A stretch of 64,000 bases of DNA, taken from the NCBI GenBank assembly GCA_021730225.1, contig CP072532.1, forward strand, positions 269,230 to 333,229. Reading direction: 5' to 3'. A program made the position numbers and the translations under genes. Position 1 is the stretch's first letter; the number at the start of each line of letters is the position of its first letter. Below the pieces are notes generated by a model. It had not been told where the DNA came from. It saw only the letters and a program-made list of their open reading frames with translations, and made no database searches. The DNA is from Candidatus Vesicomyidisocius sp. Agig_15_S12. Its GTDB lineage: Bacteria; Pseudomonadota; Gammaproteobacteria; PS1; Pseudothioglobaceae. Below are positions 56,843-64,000 of this stretch, one piece after another.

Positions 56843-57460
56843 TTAGTTAAGATCGCTTAATTTAATTTTAATCAAATTTTGTAATTCAGAATTTTTAGAG
56901 ATTTGATTTAAGGCTAATTTATAATATTTTTTAGCATTATTAATGTGGTTATTAGCCAAATAAATATCCCCTTTAAGTTGATTATACAACCCGTTAAATG
57001 CACTGTCAGGAACAGTATTTAATGTATCAAGTGCTTTTTTATAATTACCCATTTCTAAATGTAAACTAGCTATTCTCATATTAATAACTTTGGCAATGGA
57101 AGGGTTGCTTGTATTATTTAATGGGATAAGATATTCAAGTGCTTGCATATAATTTTTGTTAGTGACTGCATTTTTAGCTAGAATTAATATTGCATGATCA
57201 AGGTAAACACTATTTTTATGGTTATTTTTTAGTTGTTTATAGACTTGTATATTGTGAGGTTCAGATCTAAATGTTAAGTAAATACCTCGTGCTTTAATAG
57301 TTTGGGAGTGTTGATATTTTTTATAAGCATTAAACCCCCAAATACCACTTAAACTTACAGTAATAGCAACAACAATTTGTAGTGTATTTTTTTTAATCCA
57401 CTGTTGAATTTGTTCAATTTGTTGTTCTTCAGTTCTACTTACTTCAATAAAACTTCTCAT
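56843..57460 (-). CDS. yfgM: YfgM-like TPR membrane protein
   Basis: A 205-residue protein: N-terminal cytoplasmic segment, one membrane helix (about 28-48, TLQIVVAITVSLSGIWGFNAY), then a periplasmic tetratricopeptide domain. The start RSFIEVSRTEEQQIEQIQQW matches the YfgM/UPF0070 family, an ancillary SecYEG-linked chaperone partner of PpiD. It overlaps hisS by 4 nt and precedes der, the conserved order hisS-yfgM-(bamB)-der with bamB missing. Confidence 0.88.
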   Translation of the reverse strand: MRSFIEVSRTEEQQIEQIQQWIKKNTLQIVVAITVSLSGIWGFNAYKKYQHSQTIKARGIYLTFRSEPHNIQVYKQLKNNHKNSVYLDHAILILAKNAVTNKNYMQALEYLIPLNNTSNPSIAKVINMRIASLHLEMGNYKKALDTLNTVPDSAFNGLYNQLKGDIYLANNHINNAKKYYKLALNQISKNSELQNLIKIKLSDLN

Positions 57461-58725
57461 TGTTTTTCCTTAAAATATTTAATGGCTTTTTCTAAATTCA
57501 TAGTTTGTTGAGTTCCTTGATTTCTTAGAGGTTTGATACTAATTTGATTATTGTTTAGCTCTTGTTCACCTAAAATTAATGCAAAATTAGCTTTGACTTT
57601 ATTTGCTTTTTCAAATTGACCCTTAAAACTACCTAAAGTTAAGTCATTATAAAGTATAATATTAGGTAATTCATCATGCAAAATATTCGCTATTTGTATT
57701 GATTTAATTTGTTCCTTTTTGCCGAATGCAATCAAATAAATAGATAAAGTGGACTTAGTTGATATTAAGTTTTGCGCCTCTAATAACAATACTAGACGTT
57801 CTAAGCCAATTGCTAAACCAACTGCTGGCGTGGACGTACCACCCATCTTCTCAATTAAACCATCATATCTGCCACCAGCACAAATTGTACTTTGTGTGCC
57901 TAGATCAGTTGTTGTCCACTCAAAAACAGTACGGTTGTAATAATCTAATCCACGAACTAAGCTAGTATTAATTACATAAGTAATATTTAAAGCGTCTAAA
58001 TAAGATTTAAACTGTTCAAAATGCTGTGTAGATTTTTTATCTAAGTAATCTATTAACTTAGGTGCATCACTAATTAAAGAATGCATTGCTTTATTTTTAC
58101 TATCTAAGATACGAAAAGGGTTGGTTTTTAATTGTTTTAAACCATCTTCGTTCAGTTGGTTTTTATGTTGATTAAAATATGCAACTAATACTTTTCTATA
58201 AGCACTCCTCACCTCGTTAGATCCTAAAGTGTTAATTTCTAATACAATATTTTTTAAACCAACAATCTGCCACAAAGCATGCATAATTATCATAAGCTCA
58301 GCATCTGCTTTGGCATTAAATACACCAAATATCTCAAGTCCTACTTGATGAAATTGACGATAACGTCCTTTTTGTGGACGTTCATGACGAAACATTGCTC
58401 CTTGGTAAAAGACTTTTTGGATACTTTCTCTAGGTAAATTATGCTCAATCATCATACGTACACAACCCGCTGTGCCTTCTGGTCTTAAGCTTAATGACTC
58501 ACCACTCGCCTCCTTCCATGAATACATTTCTTTTCCAACAATATCTGTATCTCCACCAATCGCACGACAAAAAGTATCTGTTTTCTCAACGATTGGCGTA
58601 CGAATATTTTGATATCCATAAGTAATAAATAAATCAAAAATTGTTTTTTCTAACGATAACCAGAGTGCAGAGTTTTTTGGTAATAAGTCGTTCATACCAC
58701 GAATAGCTTGGATTTTTTTACTCAT
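57457..58725 (-). CDS. hisS: Histidyl-tRNA synthetase
   Basis: HisS (422 aa from the ATG at 58725; E. coli 424) charges tRNA-His. Class II motifs: motif 2 as FRHERPQKGRYRQFHQ, the histidine loops GLDYYNRTVFE and AGGRYDGLIEKMGG, and motif 3 as GLAIGLERL. The open frame runs on to 58797, but MSKKIQAIRGMNDLLP is the normal N-terminus. First gene of hisS-yfgM-der. Confidence 0.96.
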   Translation of the reverse strand: MSKKIQAIRGMNDLLPKNSALWLSLEKTIFDLFITYGYQNIRTPIVEKTDTFCRAIGGDTDIVGKEMYSWKEASGESLSLRPEGTAGCVRMMIEHNLPRESIQKVFYQGAMFRHERPQKGRYRQFHQVGLEIFGVFNAKADAELMIIMHALWQIVGLKNIVLEINTLGSNEVRSAYRKVLVAYFNQHKNQLNEDGLKQLKTNPFRILDSKNKAMHSLISDAPKLIDYLDKKSTQHFEQFKSYLDALNITYVINTSLVRGLDYYNRTVFEWTTTDLGTQSTICAGGRYDGLIEKMGGTSTPAVGLAIGLERLVLLLEAQNLISTKSTLSIYLIAFGKKEQIKSIQIANILHDELPNIILYNDLTLGSFKGQFEKANKVKANFALILGEQELNNNQISIKPLRNQGTQQTMNLEKAIKYFKEKQ

Positions 58726-58797
58726 TTTTTGATAAATGTTAGAAGTTTTTAAGATTTTACCAATTTCTCTCTTAAGAGTTAGAAGAATAAGAAACAA

Positions 58798-59320
58798 AAT
58801 ACAGTATTTATTTTATATGATGAAATTACTAGGAATTTATTCAATCTGATAATGTGTATTTTATCGTAGTACTAGAAATGGAATATCATATCCTTACCAA
58901 AACTTGGTTTTCCCATATCAACACACACTGTGTTATTGTTAATTAGATACTATTTAGTGATAATTAATAGTTAGTTCTTATCACTAATAAAGCAATGAAT
59001 GTTATTCACGATTCTTTTTTTACCCACTAAACATTATAAATAACATAATGAAAATGAATACCTATTATATTGCTAACTTCATGTGTTATCAGATGATTAA
59101 AGCCAATACTAAAATATTGAGTTTGTCTAATTTTGCTTTTTACCAGTATTAAAGGTAATGTTACTAGAAAGACTATGAACTACCATGAAGTTGTTTACTA
59201 AATCCAATGTATTTTTTAAAATAAATCAACATATCTTATGATATTGTTCACTTATAATTATTAATGTTTCATTTAATTTATTTATGATAAAATATTTGTT
59301 GGATAGTATCAAGATAGCTA
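58798..59320. other. 520-bp gene-free region
   Basis: No intact gene or RNA. One minus-strand piece (about 58885-58945) reads VCVDMGKPSFGKDMIFHF, which recalls a central DapF segment, but no flanking DapF sequence is recognisable, so I do not assign it. The ispG or rodZ genes that often precede hisS leave no readable trace. Confidence 0.4.
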
Positions 59321-59680
59321 ATGCAAACCCCAACTAATATCAGTCTAAACAAAGAAAAAACTTTATTAACTATTACCTTTGATGAGATTAATTATTCGCT
59401 TAGTGCTGAATATTTAAGAATTTATTCACCTTCAGCTGAAGTGGCTGGTCATGCTCCAGGACAAGAAATATTACAACTTGATAAAGAAAATATTACTATT
59501 TTGCGCATTCAGCCAACGGGAAATTACGCTGTAATTTTATTTTTTAGTGATAAACATGATAGCGGTATTTATTCTTGGTCACACCTACATAAACTTGCTT
59601 TGAATCATGATAAGCTTTGGCATGAATATTTACAAAAACTTAAAGATATTGGACATACCCATTCACAGTTAAATATATAA
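59321..59680 (+). CDS. DUF971 domain protein
   Basis: A 119-residue protein made up almost entirely of a DUF971 domain (related to the N-terminal domain of gamma-butyrobetaine hydroxylases). Conserved segments: AEYLRIYSPSAEVAGHAPGQ, GNYAVILFFSDKHDSGIYSW and the LHKLA tail. Some members are fused or linked to Fe-S or ubiquinone-synthesis proteins; the function of stand-alone copies is not known. In many proteobacteria it precedes ubiE; here decayed DNA follows. Confidence 0.85.
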   Translation: MQTPTNISLNKEKTLLTITFDEINYSLSAEYLRIYSPSAEVAGHAPGQEILQLDKENITILRIQPTGNYAVILFFSDKHDSGIYSWSHLHKLALNHDKLWHEYLQKLKDIGHTHSQLNI

Positions 59681-60121
59681 AAATATTAGAATTTTAGATG
59701 ATATCGGTTTTGTTAACGATAGAGCAAGGGTATAAATAAGCAGCATTTAAGTGGTTATTTTGTCTTTAACTTTATAGCATGCAGTTGTTGTGTTGTAATA
59801 AGCACTTTATTACAAAGGTAGATCATAAGGTCATACATATTTTTATTATAGTTTGAATTTAAGAAATTCCTACAAAGAAGTATTACGCTAAAAGTTAATT
59901 TTAGTGCAGTATTAGTTTTTAGATTCATTAGGAATAAAATATTTGAAATTTATATAGAAGATATAATTTATTTTTAGACAAGTTATTATTATATAATTAT
60001 ATTTTAAGATATATATCATGTATTAAATTGATCATTTACAAGTAGTAATTGGTTTAAATTTATAATATTATATTTTTTAGATCAAGTGTTAATTATATTG
60101 AGACTCATTAAGTAAGGTAAG
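59681..60121. other. 440-bp gene-free region
   Basis: Very AT-rich DNA after the DUF971 gene. I see no gene, RNA or clear pseudogene; a lost ubiE is conceivable from gene order in relatives, but no readable UbiE segment is present. It ends in the terminator at 60122. Confidence 0.5.
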
Positions 60122-60161
60122 GGTACTATTGATCAAAGATTAATAGTACCTTATTTTTTTT
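60122..60161 (+). terminator. Intrinsic terminator facing the TPR gene
   Basis: A perfect 9-bp stem GGTACTATT / AATAGTACC (60122-60130 and 60142-60150) is followed by TTATTTTTTTT. It ends plus-strand transcripts and overlaps the stop of the convergent minus-strand gene. Nothing U-rich follows the stem on the minus strand. Confidence 0.75.
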
Positions 60162-61038
60162 CAATGTTACCAAATTTACCAATTAAAACTTGGTATTTCT
60201 TGTTATCCTTTAAATTCTCAAAATAAACTTCATTCATGACCTCTGTTTTTAGCGAGTCTGTTAAATCAGTGGCTAGTTTAATGTCTGCTACTGCATCATC
60301 ATGTTGTTTTAATTTAGCTTTTGCACAAGCTCTTTGCCAGTAAGCTAGTGCATATTTATCGTCTATTTCTATAGCACGATTGGATAAAGATAGTGACCAA
60401 GTGTCTTCATCAATATCTAATAAAGTATCAGCTTTATAGGTTAATGCCTCAATATCATCTGGAGCTAGATCTAAAATTTCATCAAAAATATTAATTTTTT
60501 CTTGTTCACTTTTGGCAATGCCTGAGCGTACCCATAATGAATGAATTAGGTTGGTATTGGCAATATCTTGTTGTGTACTGATAATTTGTTCAGAGCGTAT
60601 TCTGGCTTTATCTTCTATTATACTTAGTCTTTTCTCATATTTTTGAGTTAACTCTGATACTTGTTTTGAAGTAATGGTTTTAATGTTATCTCTAACATCT
60701 TGTAATGAACGCCATCCTAATAATACAAGTAGGGTAGCAGCAATGGTAATGATGTAGAAAATATTAGTGGTAGTATCTGCTGTATATCTAATTGCTCTAT
60801 CAGAAACGTCTAATCTTGCATTTGCGACTTTTTCGGCAAAATCAACCTTTAGTTGTTGTTGTTCTTGGCGTAATAATTTAAGTTCATCTAAAATATATCG
60901 TTCTATAAAAGGTTTGTATAATGCTTTTTTAATAGAGATTTCTGTTAAATCTAAATTTTTATTATATGTATATTCAGCTTGTATAGGATTAAAGATGTTT
61001 AAAATTATAATAACAAGTATTAAAATATATATTTTCAC
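60151..61038 (-). CDS. Membrane-anchored TPR/coiled-coil protein
   Basis: A 295-residue protein. A cleavable signal (residues 1-21, ending NPIQAEY) is followed by a charged helix, a membrane helix (about 93-110, FYIITIAATLLVLLGW), a coiled coil (about 115-160) and tetratricopeptide-like helices from about 175 to 285 (EALTYKADTLLDIDED, YALAYWQRACAKAKLKQHDD). No enzyme motif. Probably a scaffold in the envelope. No partner is evident from the neighbours. Confidence 0.65.
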   Translation of the reverse strand: MKIYILILVIIILNIFNPIQAEYTYNKNLDLTEISIKKALYKPFIERYILDELKLLRQEQQQLKVDFAEKVANARLDVSDRAIRYTADTTTNIFYIITIAATLLVLLGWRSLQDVRDNIKTITSKQVSELTQKYEKRLSIIEDKARIRSEQIISTQQDIANTNLIHSLWVRSGIAKSEQEKINIFDEILDLAPDDIEALTYKADTLLDIDEDTWSLSLSNRAIEIDDKYALAYWQRACAKAKLKQHDDAVADIKLATDLTDSLKTEVMNEVYFENLKDNKKYQVLIGKFGNIEKK

Positions 61039-61227
61039 TTGGTTTTAAGTATTTGTAAAAGTGTCATTCTAACACTTTGTAAGCTTATGAATTCACTTCT
61101 GAAAGATAAATTAAAGTAGAGGAGAATTAAAAAAGAAACCAATACTAAATTTTTTAATTACTAATGTTTCTAATTTAGATGTATATTTTTGGTAGCTATT
61201 TTTTTATTAAATTATGTTAAGTCATAA

Positions 61228-62151
61228 TTATTTATCAAGCATGATTTTTTGATTGCTAATGCTATTAGGAACATGCCCTGTAGGTACGTATTTAGAGGCT
61301 GATTGGCAGTGTTGGTGTTGATCATCAAAAAAGATATCAGCACTAAATTCTTTTAAAAATATACCTTTTTCTAACCCGCCTAGGAAGAAAGATTCATCAA
61401 TACGAATACCCCATTTACGCATGGTGTGAATAACGCGCTTATGTGATGGTGCAGAACGGGCGGTTATTAGGGCAGTTCTAATTGGGTTATTTGTTGTTGG
61501 GAAAGAAGATTGTATTTTTTGTAACGACATTACAAAGCATTTAAATGGTCCAGCTTTTAATGCAATGTTAGCTAAATTTTTTTCGTTTTCTATAAAGGCT
61601 TTCAAGCCTTTCTCTTGAAAAATTCGTTCTGATTCATCTGAGAAAATAACTGCATCAGCATCAAAAGCAATTCGTAATTGGGTTTTGTGTTGTCTTTGTG
61701 AACCAGAACCGACAATTGATGCTGCTGCAAAACCTGATTCTAAGGCTTTTTGTACATCTAGATAATTACTTGATAAGAATAAATCTGCTCCAAATGCACC
61801 TACAAGATTATGTGTACTTTCGCCACGAGTAAACGCTGCTTTTGAAATATTTAAGCCATAATTTTCAATAGAATTAAAAATACGTAAGCTTGTATCGGCG
61901 CTATTACGTGAAAGTAAAATAACATCAATGGGGTTTTGTGAGGTATTTAGTGCTAGTAATTTTTTGACTAGTGAAAAACCAACCCCTGGTTGTAAAATAA
62001 CTTTTTCATTTTCTTTTTGATGTTTAGTGTAAGCTTTAACTCCTTGTTCTTTAAAGACTTTATGAGATTCATCAAGATTAAATAAGGCTCTTGATGAGAT
62101 GGTAATGACCAATTTATTTTTTTCTTGATTTTTTTTTACAGTGTTTTCCAT
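61228..62151 (-). CDS. 5'-nucleotidase (cytosolic NT5C1-like)
   Basis: A 307-residue member of the family of eukaryotic cytosolic 5'-nucleotidase I found in bacteria. Conserved segments: TISSRALFNLDESHKVF, VILLSRNSADTSLRIFNSI, AFTRGESTHNLVGAFGADLF and LRIAFDADAVIFSDESE with the HAD-type Asp-x-Asp (DAD), and FFLGGLEKG near the C-terminus. It dephosphorylates nucleoside monophosphates. It is flanked by small gaps and looks independently transcribed. Confidence 0.88.
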   Translation of the reverse strand: MENTVKKNQEKNKLVITISSRALFNLDESHKVFKEQGVKAYTKHQKENEKVILQPGVGFSLVKKLLALNTSQNPIDVILLSRNSADTSLRIFNSIENYGLNISKAAFTRGESTHNLVGAFGADLFLSSNYLDVQKALESGFAAASIVGSGSQRQHKTQLRIAFDADAVIFSDESERIFQEKGLKAFIENEKNLANIALKAGPFKCFVMSLQKIQSSFPTTNNPIRTALITARSAPSHKRVIHTMRKWGIRIDESFFLGGLEKGIFLKEFSADIFFDDQHQHCQSASKYVPTGHVPNSISNQKIMLDK

Positions 62152-62367
62152 GATTTCCTTGATATTTACTTAAGAAATAATCCAACTATTTTTTGATAAA
62201 GGTATTTAATTCTAACTATTATGCTTATTAGTACAATAGTGAGTAATTTGTTTTAAACAGTGGAACAAATTTTAAATTTTTTTGATAGTTTGATTTAAAT
62301 ATTTGAGAAACTTGAATGTAAGTTTTTGACTTTTTTTGATTATATAAAAATGTTAATAAGTATTGTT

Positions 62368-63069
62368 CTATATCCATAGTGTGTTAATTGTTAGTTGTCC
62401 ATTATCATATAGTGTGTAATAGTTAAAGCCAATTCTAGTTTCATTGTTAAATTGTAAGGCAGTTGATGGGCATGAAATAATTTTTATCCCTAATCTTCTA
62501 AATTCAGCTGCTTGATGCGCATGACCAAATAGTATAGCTTTTATTTGATGGTATTTATCAAGTACGTTAAACAATGCTTTTGGGTTTTTTAAAGATAATG
62601 AATCATCCCAAGTACTGTTCATTGGTACGGTGGGGTGATGTAATGTAATGAGTATATATTGAACAATTGATTGTTCTAAATTAAGCTCTAGTTTTATTAG
62701 TTCATTTTTTGTTAAGAATCCACTAGTTTTTGATACTTGTACTGAATTTATATTAATAATTCCCCACTTTCCAAGTGTAAATTGGTTAAATAAATTTTTA
62801 GAAAAAATAGTGCTCAGATTAGTTTTGTTATCATGATTACCAGGTATGATCAACAATTTTGTTTGAATGGGATATAGTATTTGTTGTAAAGTTTTGTAAG
62901 AAGTGATTGAACCCTTGTGAGTAAGATCACCAGTAATTAATAGTATATCAATGTTAATATGACTAATTCTGTTAACAATTTTTTTTAGATTGATATGGGT
63001 ATTAACACCCATGGAGTACTCATTATCATCAATGTGACAATCACTAATCTGAATAAGATGATGGCTCAT
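62368..63069 (-). CDS. cpdA: Metallophosphoesterase, CpdA-like
   Basis: A 233-residue calcineurin-like phosphoesterase. The metal motifs are ISDCHID (Asp, His), TGDLTH (Asp), GNHDN (Asn, His), the single His in TLHHP and HAHQ near residue 190. Size and order match CpdA, a 3',5'-cAMP phosphodiesterase. No cAMP receptor gene is in the window, so another phosphodiester substrate is possible. Its start overlaps the alr stop by 4 nt (ATGA). Confidence 0.83.
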   Translation of the reverse strand: MSHHLIQISDCHIDDNEYSMGVNTHINLKKIVNRISHINIDILLITGDLTHKGSITSYKTLQQILYPIQTKLLIIPGNHDNKTNLSTIFSKNLFNQFTLGKWGIININSVQVSKTSGFLTKNELIKLELNLEQSIVQYILITLHHPTVPMNSTWDDSLSLKNPKALFNVLDKYHQIKAILFGHAHQAAEFRRLGIKIISCPSTALQFNNETRIGFNYYTLYDNGQLTINTLWI

Positions 63070-64000
63070 ATAGTACTAACAAAAGCAACTCGAGAACTAA
63101 TACCTGTGAGTAGTTCATAAGCAATAGTATCGCTGTGTTTTGCAATAGTTTCAATGCGTAATTTCTGACTCCCCCAAAGAATGACATTATCTCTAACAGA
63201 GGCTTTAACATTACTTATATCAACGCAAATTAAATCCATCGATACACGACCAACAAGTGGACATAAATTGTTATTAATTAGTACAGGAGTACCATTTTTA
63301 GCATGGCGTGGATAGCCATCACCATAACCGATACCGATAGTTGCTATGGTCGTTGATTTTTTAGCTATCCAAGTAGCGCCATAGCCGACTGAATCACCAG
63401 TCTGAATGGTTTTAATTGAGATAATTGGTGCTGATAGTTGCATAACAGGCTTAAGATTGTTATTAATAATTTCAAAAGGAGAAACCCCATATAACATAAT
63501 ACCAGGACGAACATAATCAAAGTGTGAGGCTGGATTTGACAAAATCGCAGCAGAATTTGCCATTGAGCGTTTAGTGGTGGGATATGTTGATTTTTTAAAT
63601 TCAAATAATTGAGACTGGTTCATTGGGTGGTTAATTTCATCAGCGCAAGCGAAATGGCTCATAACACATTGGGTATTAATTAATGGGTTATTTGCTAATA
63701 ATTTTATGCAATCAAAATATTCATGGACAGATAAGCCTAGTCGATGCATACCTGTGTTAATTTTTATCCAAATATTGATTGGTTGTTTGGTGTTATTGAT
63801 GGTGGTAATTTGGGTTTTATCATGTACAACAATTTGGCAATTTAATTTAATGGCTTGTCGTAGTTCTTGGTCTTCAATAACGCCTGATAGAAGCAAAATT
63901 GGCTTTTTTGTTATTTTACGTAACTTTTTTGCTTCTGAGATTTCGCTAACAGCTAATAAATCAGAATGGTTAATAATTGGATTGATTAAATTAATCTGGT
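63066..64000 (-). CDS. alr: Alanine racemase, 5' end outside the window
   Basis: The reading frame is open to the window edge: before the first candidate start at 63896 it continues as LLAVSEISEAKKLRKITKKP, so the N-terminal barrel strand with the PLP lysine lies beyond 64000. Visible are INTGMHRLG, MSHFACADEINHPMNQSQL, the RPGIMLYGVSP segment, SVGYGATW with the catalytic Tyr, IGIGYGDGYPRHAKN and VSMDLICVDIS. It makes D-alanine for peptidoglycan. About 311 of some 360 residues are present. It is coupled to cpdA. Confidence 0.93.
   Translation of the reverse strand, partial: QINLINPIINHSDLLAVSEISEAKKLRKITKKPILLLSGVIEDQELRQAIKLNCQIVVHDKTQITTINNTKQPINIWIKINTGMHRLGLSVHEYFDCIKLLANNPLINTQCVMSHFACADEINHPMNQSQLFEFKKSTYPTTKRSMANSAAILSNPASHFDYVRPGIMLYGVSPFEIINNNLKPVMQLSAPIISIKTIQTGDSVGYGATWIAKKSTTIATIGIGYGDGYPRHAKNGTPVLINNNLCPLVGRVSMDLICVDISNVKASVRDNVILWGSQKLRIETIAKHSDTIAYELLTGISSRVAFVSTI

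Noticed and set aside
58798-59320. Possible dapF pseudogene (VDMGKPSFGKD on the minus strand)
   Set aside because: Only one short segment resembles DapF; the flanking Cys-containing motifs are not found in any frame.
59681-60121. Possible ubiE remnant after the DUF971 gene
   Set aside because: Suggested only by gene order in other bacteria; no UbiE segment can be read.

Overview
The window is strongly AT-rich gammaproteobacterial chromosome with dense house-keeping and energy genes separated by long stretches of decaying DNA. Form II RuBisCO with CbbQ/CbbO, a NarGHJI nitrate reductase, a full molybdenum-cofactor set, many losses still readable as pseudogenes, and no mobile elements, phage genes or CRISPR together suggest a reduced-genome, sulfur-oxidising chemoautotrophic endosymbiont of the vesicomyid-clam type (Candidatus Vesicomyosocius / Ruthia). 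This identification is an inference from gene content; no comparison was run.

Layout. 1-4.3 kb: small membrane/redox genes, a decayed ruvC, a CDF metal transporter and a decayed outer-membrane-like fragment. 4.3-14.1 kb: a probable iron-acquisition block (imelysin, di-heme cytochrome, second imelysin, fatty-acid-hydroxylase-like membrane protein, Tat-exported multicopper oxidase, then a Fur-box-like site and an Fe(III) ABC transporter). 14.2-21.6 kb: argJ, a wrecked cbbR whose DNA-binding domain alone is still open, then cbbM, cbbQ, cbbO and a small partner gene. 21.6-34 kb: mogA, narGHJI plus a parvulin that has lost its catalytic domain, a membrane gene broken by one TAG, moaD-moaA-moaC-moeA, mobA and moaE. 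34-40.4 kb: nitrite reductase (nirB) behind a leader with two tandem intrinsic terminators, narK, a PP2C/kinase fusion, and remains of a NasA-type nitrate reductase. 40.4-45.5 kb: pdxB, ung, a thioredoxin-like protein, a cold-shock/membrane protein, a lytic transglycosylase, a Rieske ferredoxin and a TrpD2-like gene. 45.6-50.2 kb: a tightly coupled operon with a glutamate/cysteine-sulfinate-type decarboxylase, a cysteine dioxygenase, two ATP-grasp proteins and membrane proteins. 51.3-64 kb: msbA, pyrG, der, yfgM, hisS, a DUF971 protein, a TPR protein, a 5'-nucleotidase, cpdA and the 3' part of alr.

How the parts fit. Carbon is fixed through RuBisCO II, apparently without its LysR regulator. 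Nitrate is reduced by Nar, which needs the adjacent Mo-cofactor genes; with the assimilatory nitrate reductase dead, Nar may also supply nitrite to NirB for ammonium. The most novel-looking unit is the 45.6-50.2 kb operon: its dioxygenase and decarboxylase are the two steps from cysteine to hypotaurine, the precursor of thiotaurine in sulfide-exposed symbioses, and the ATP-grasp proteins suggest a further conjugated product. The large gaps are themselves informative: ruvC, cbbR, nasA and other losses can be read by translating them across stops and frameshifts.
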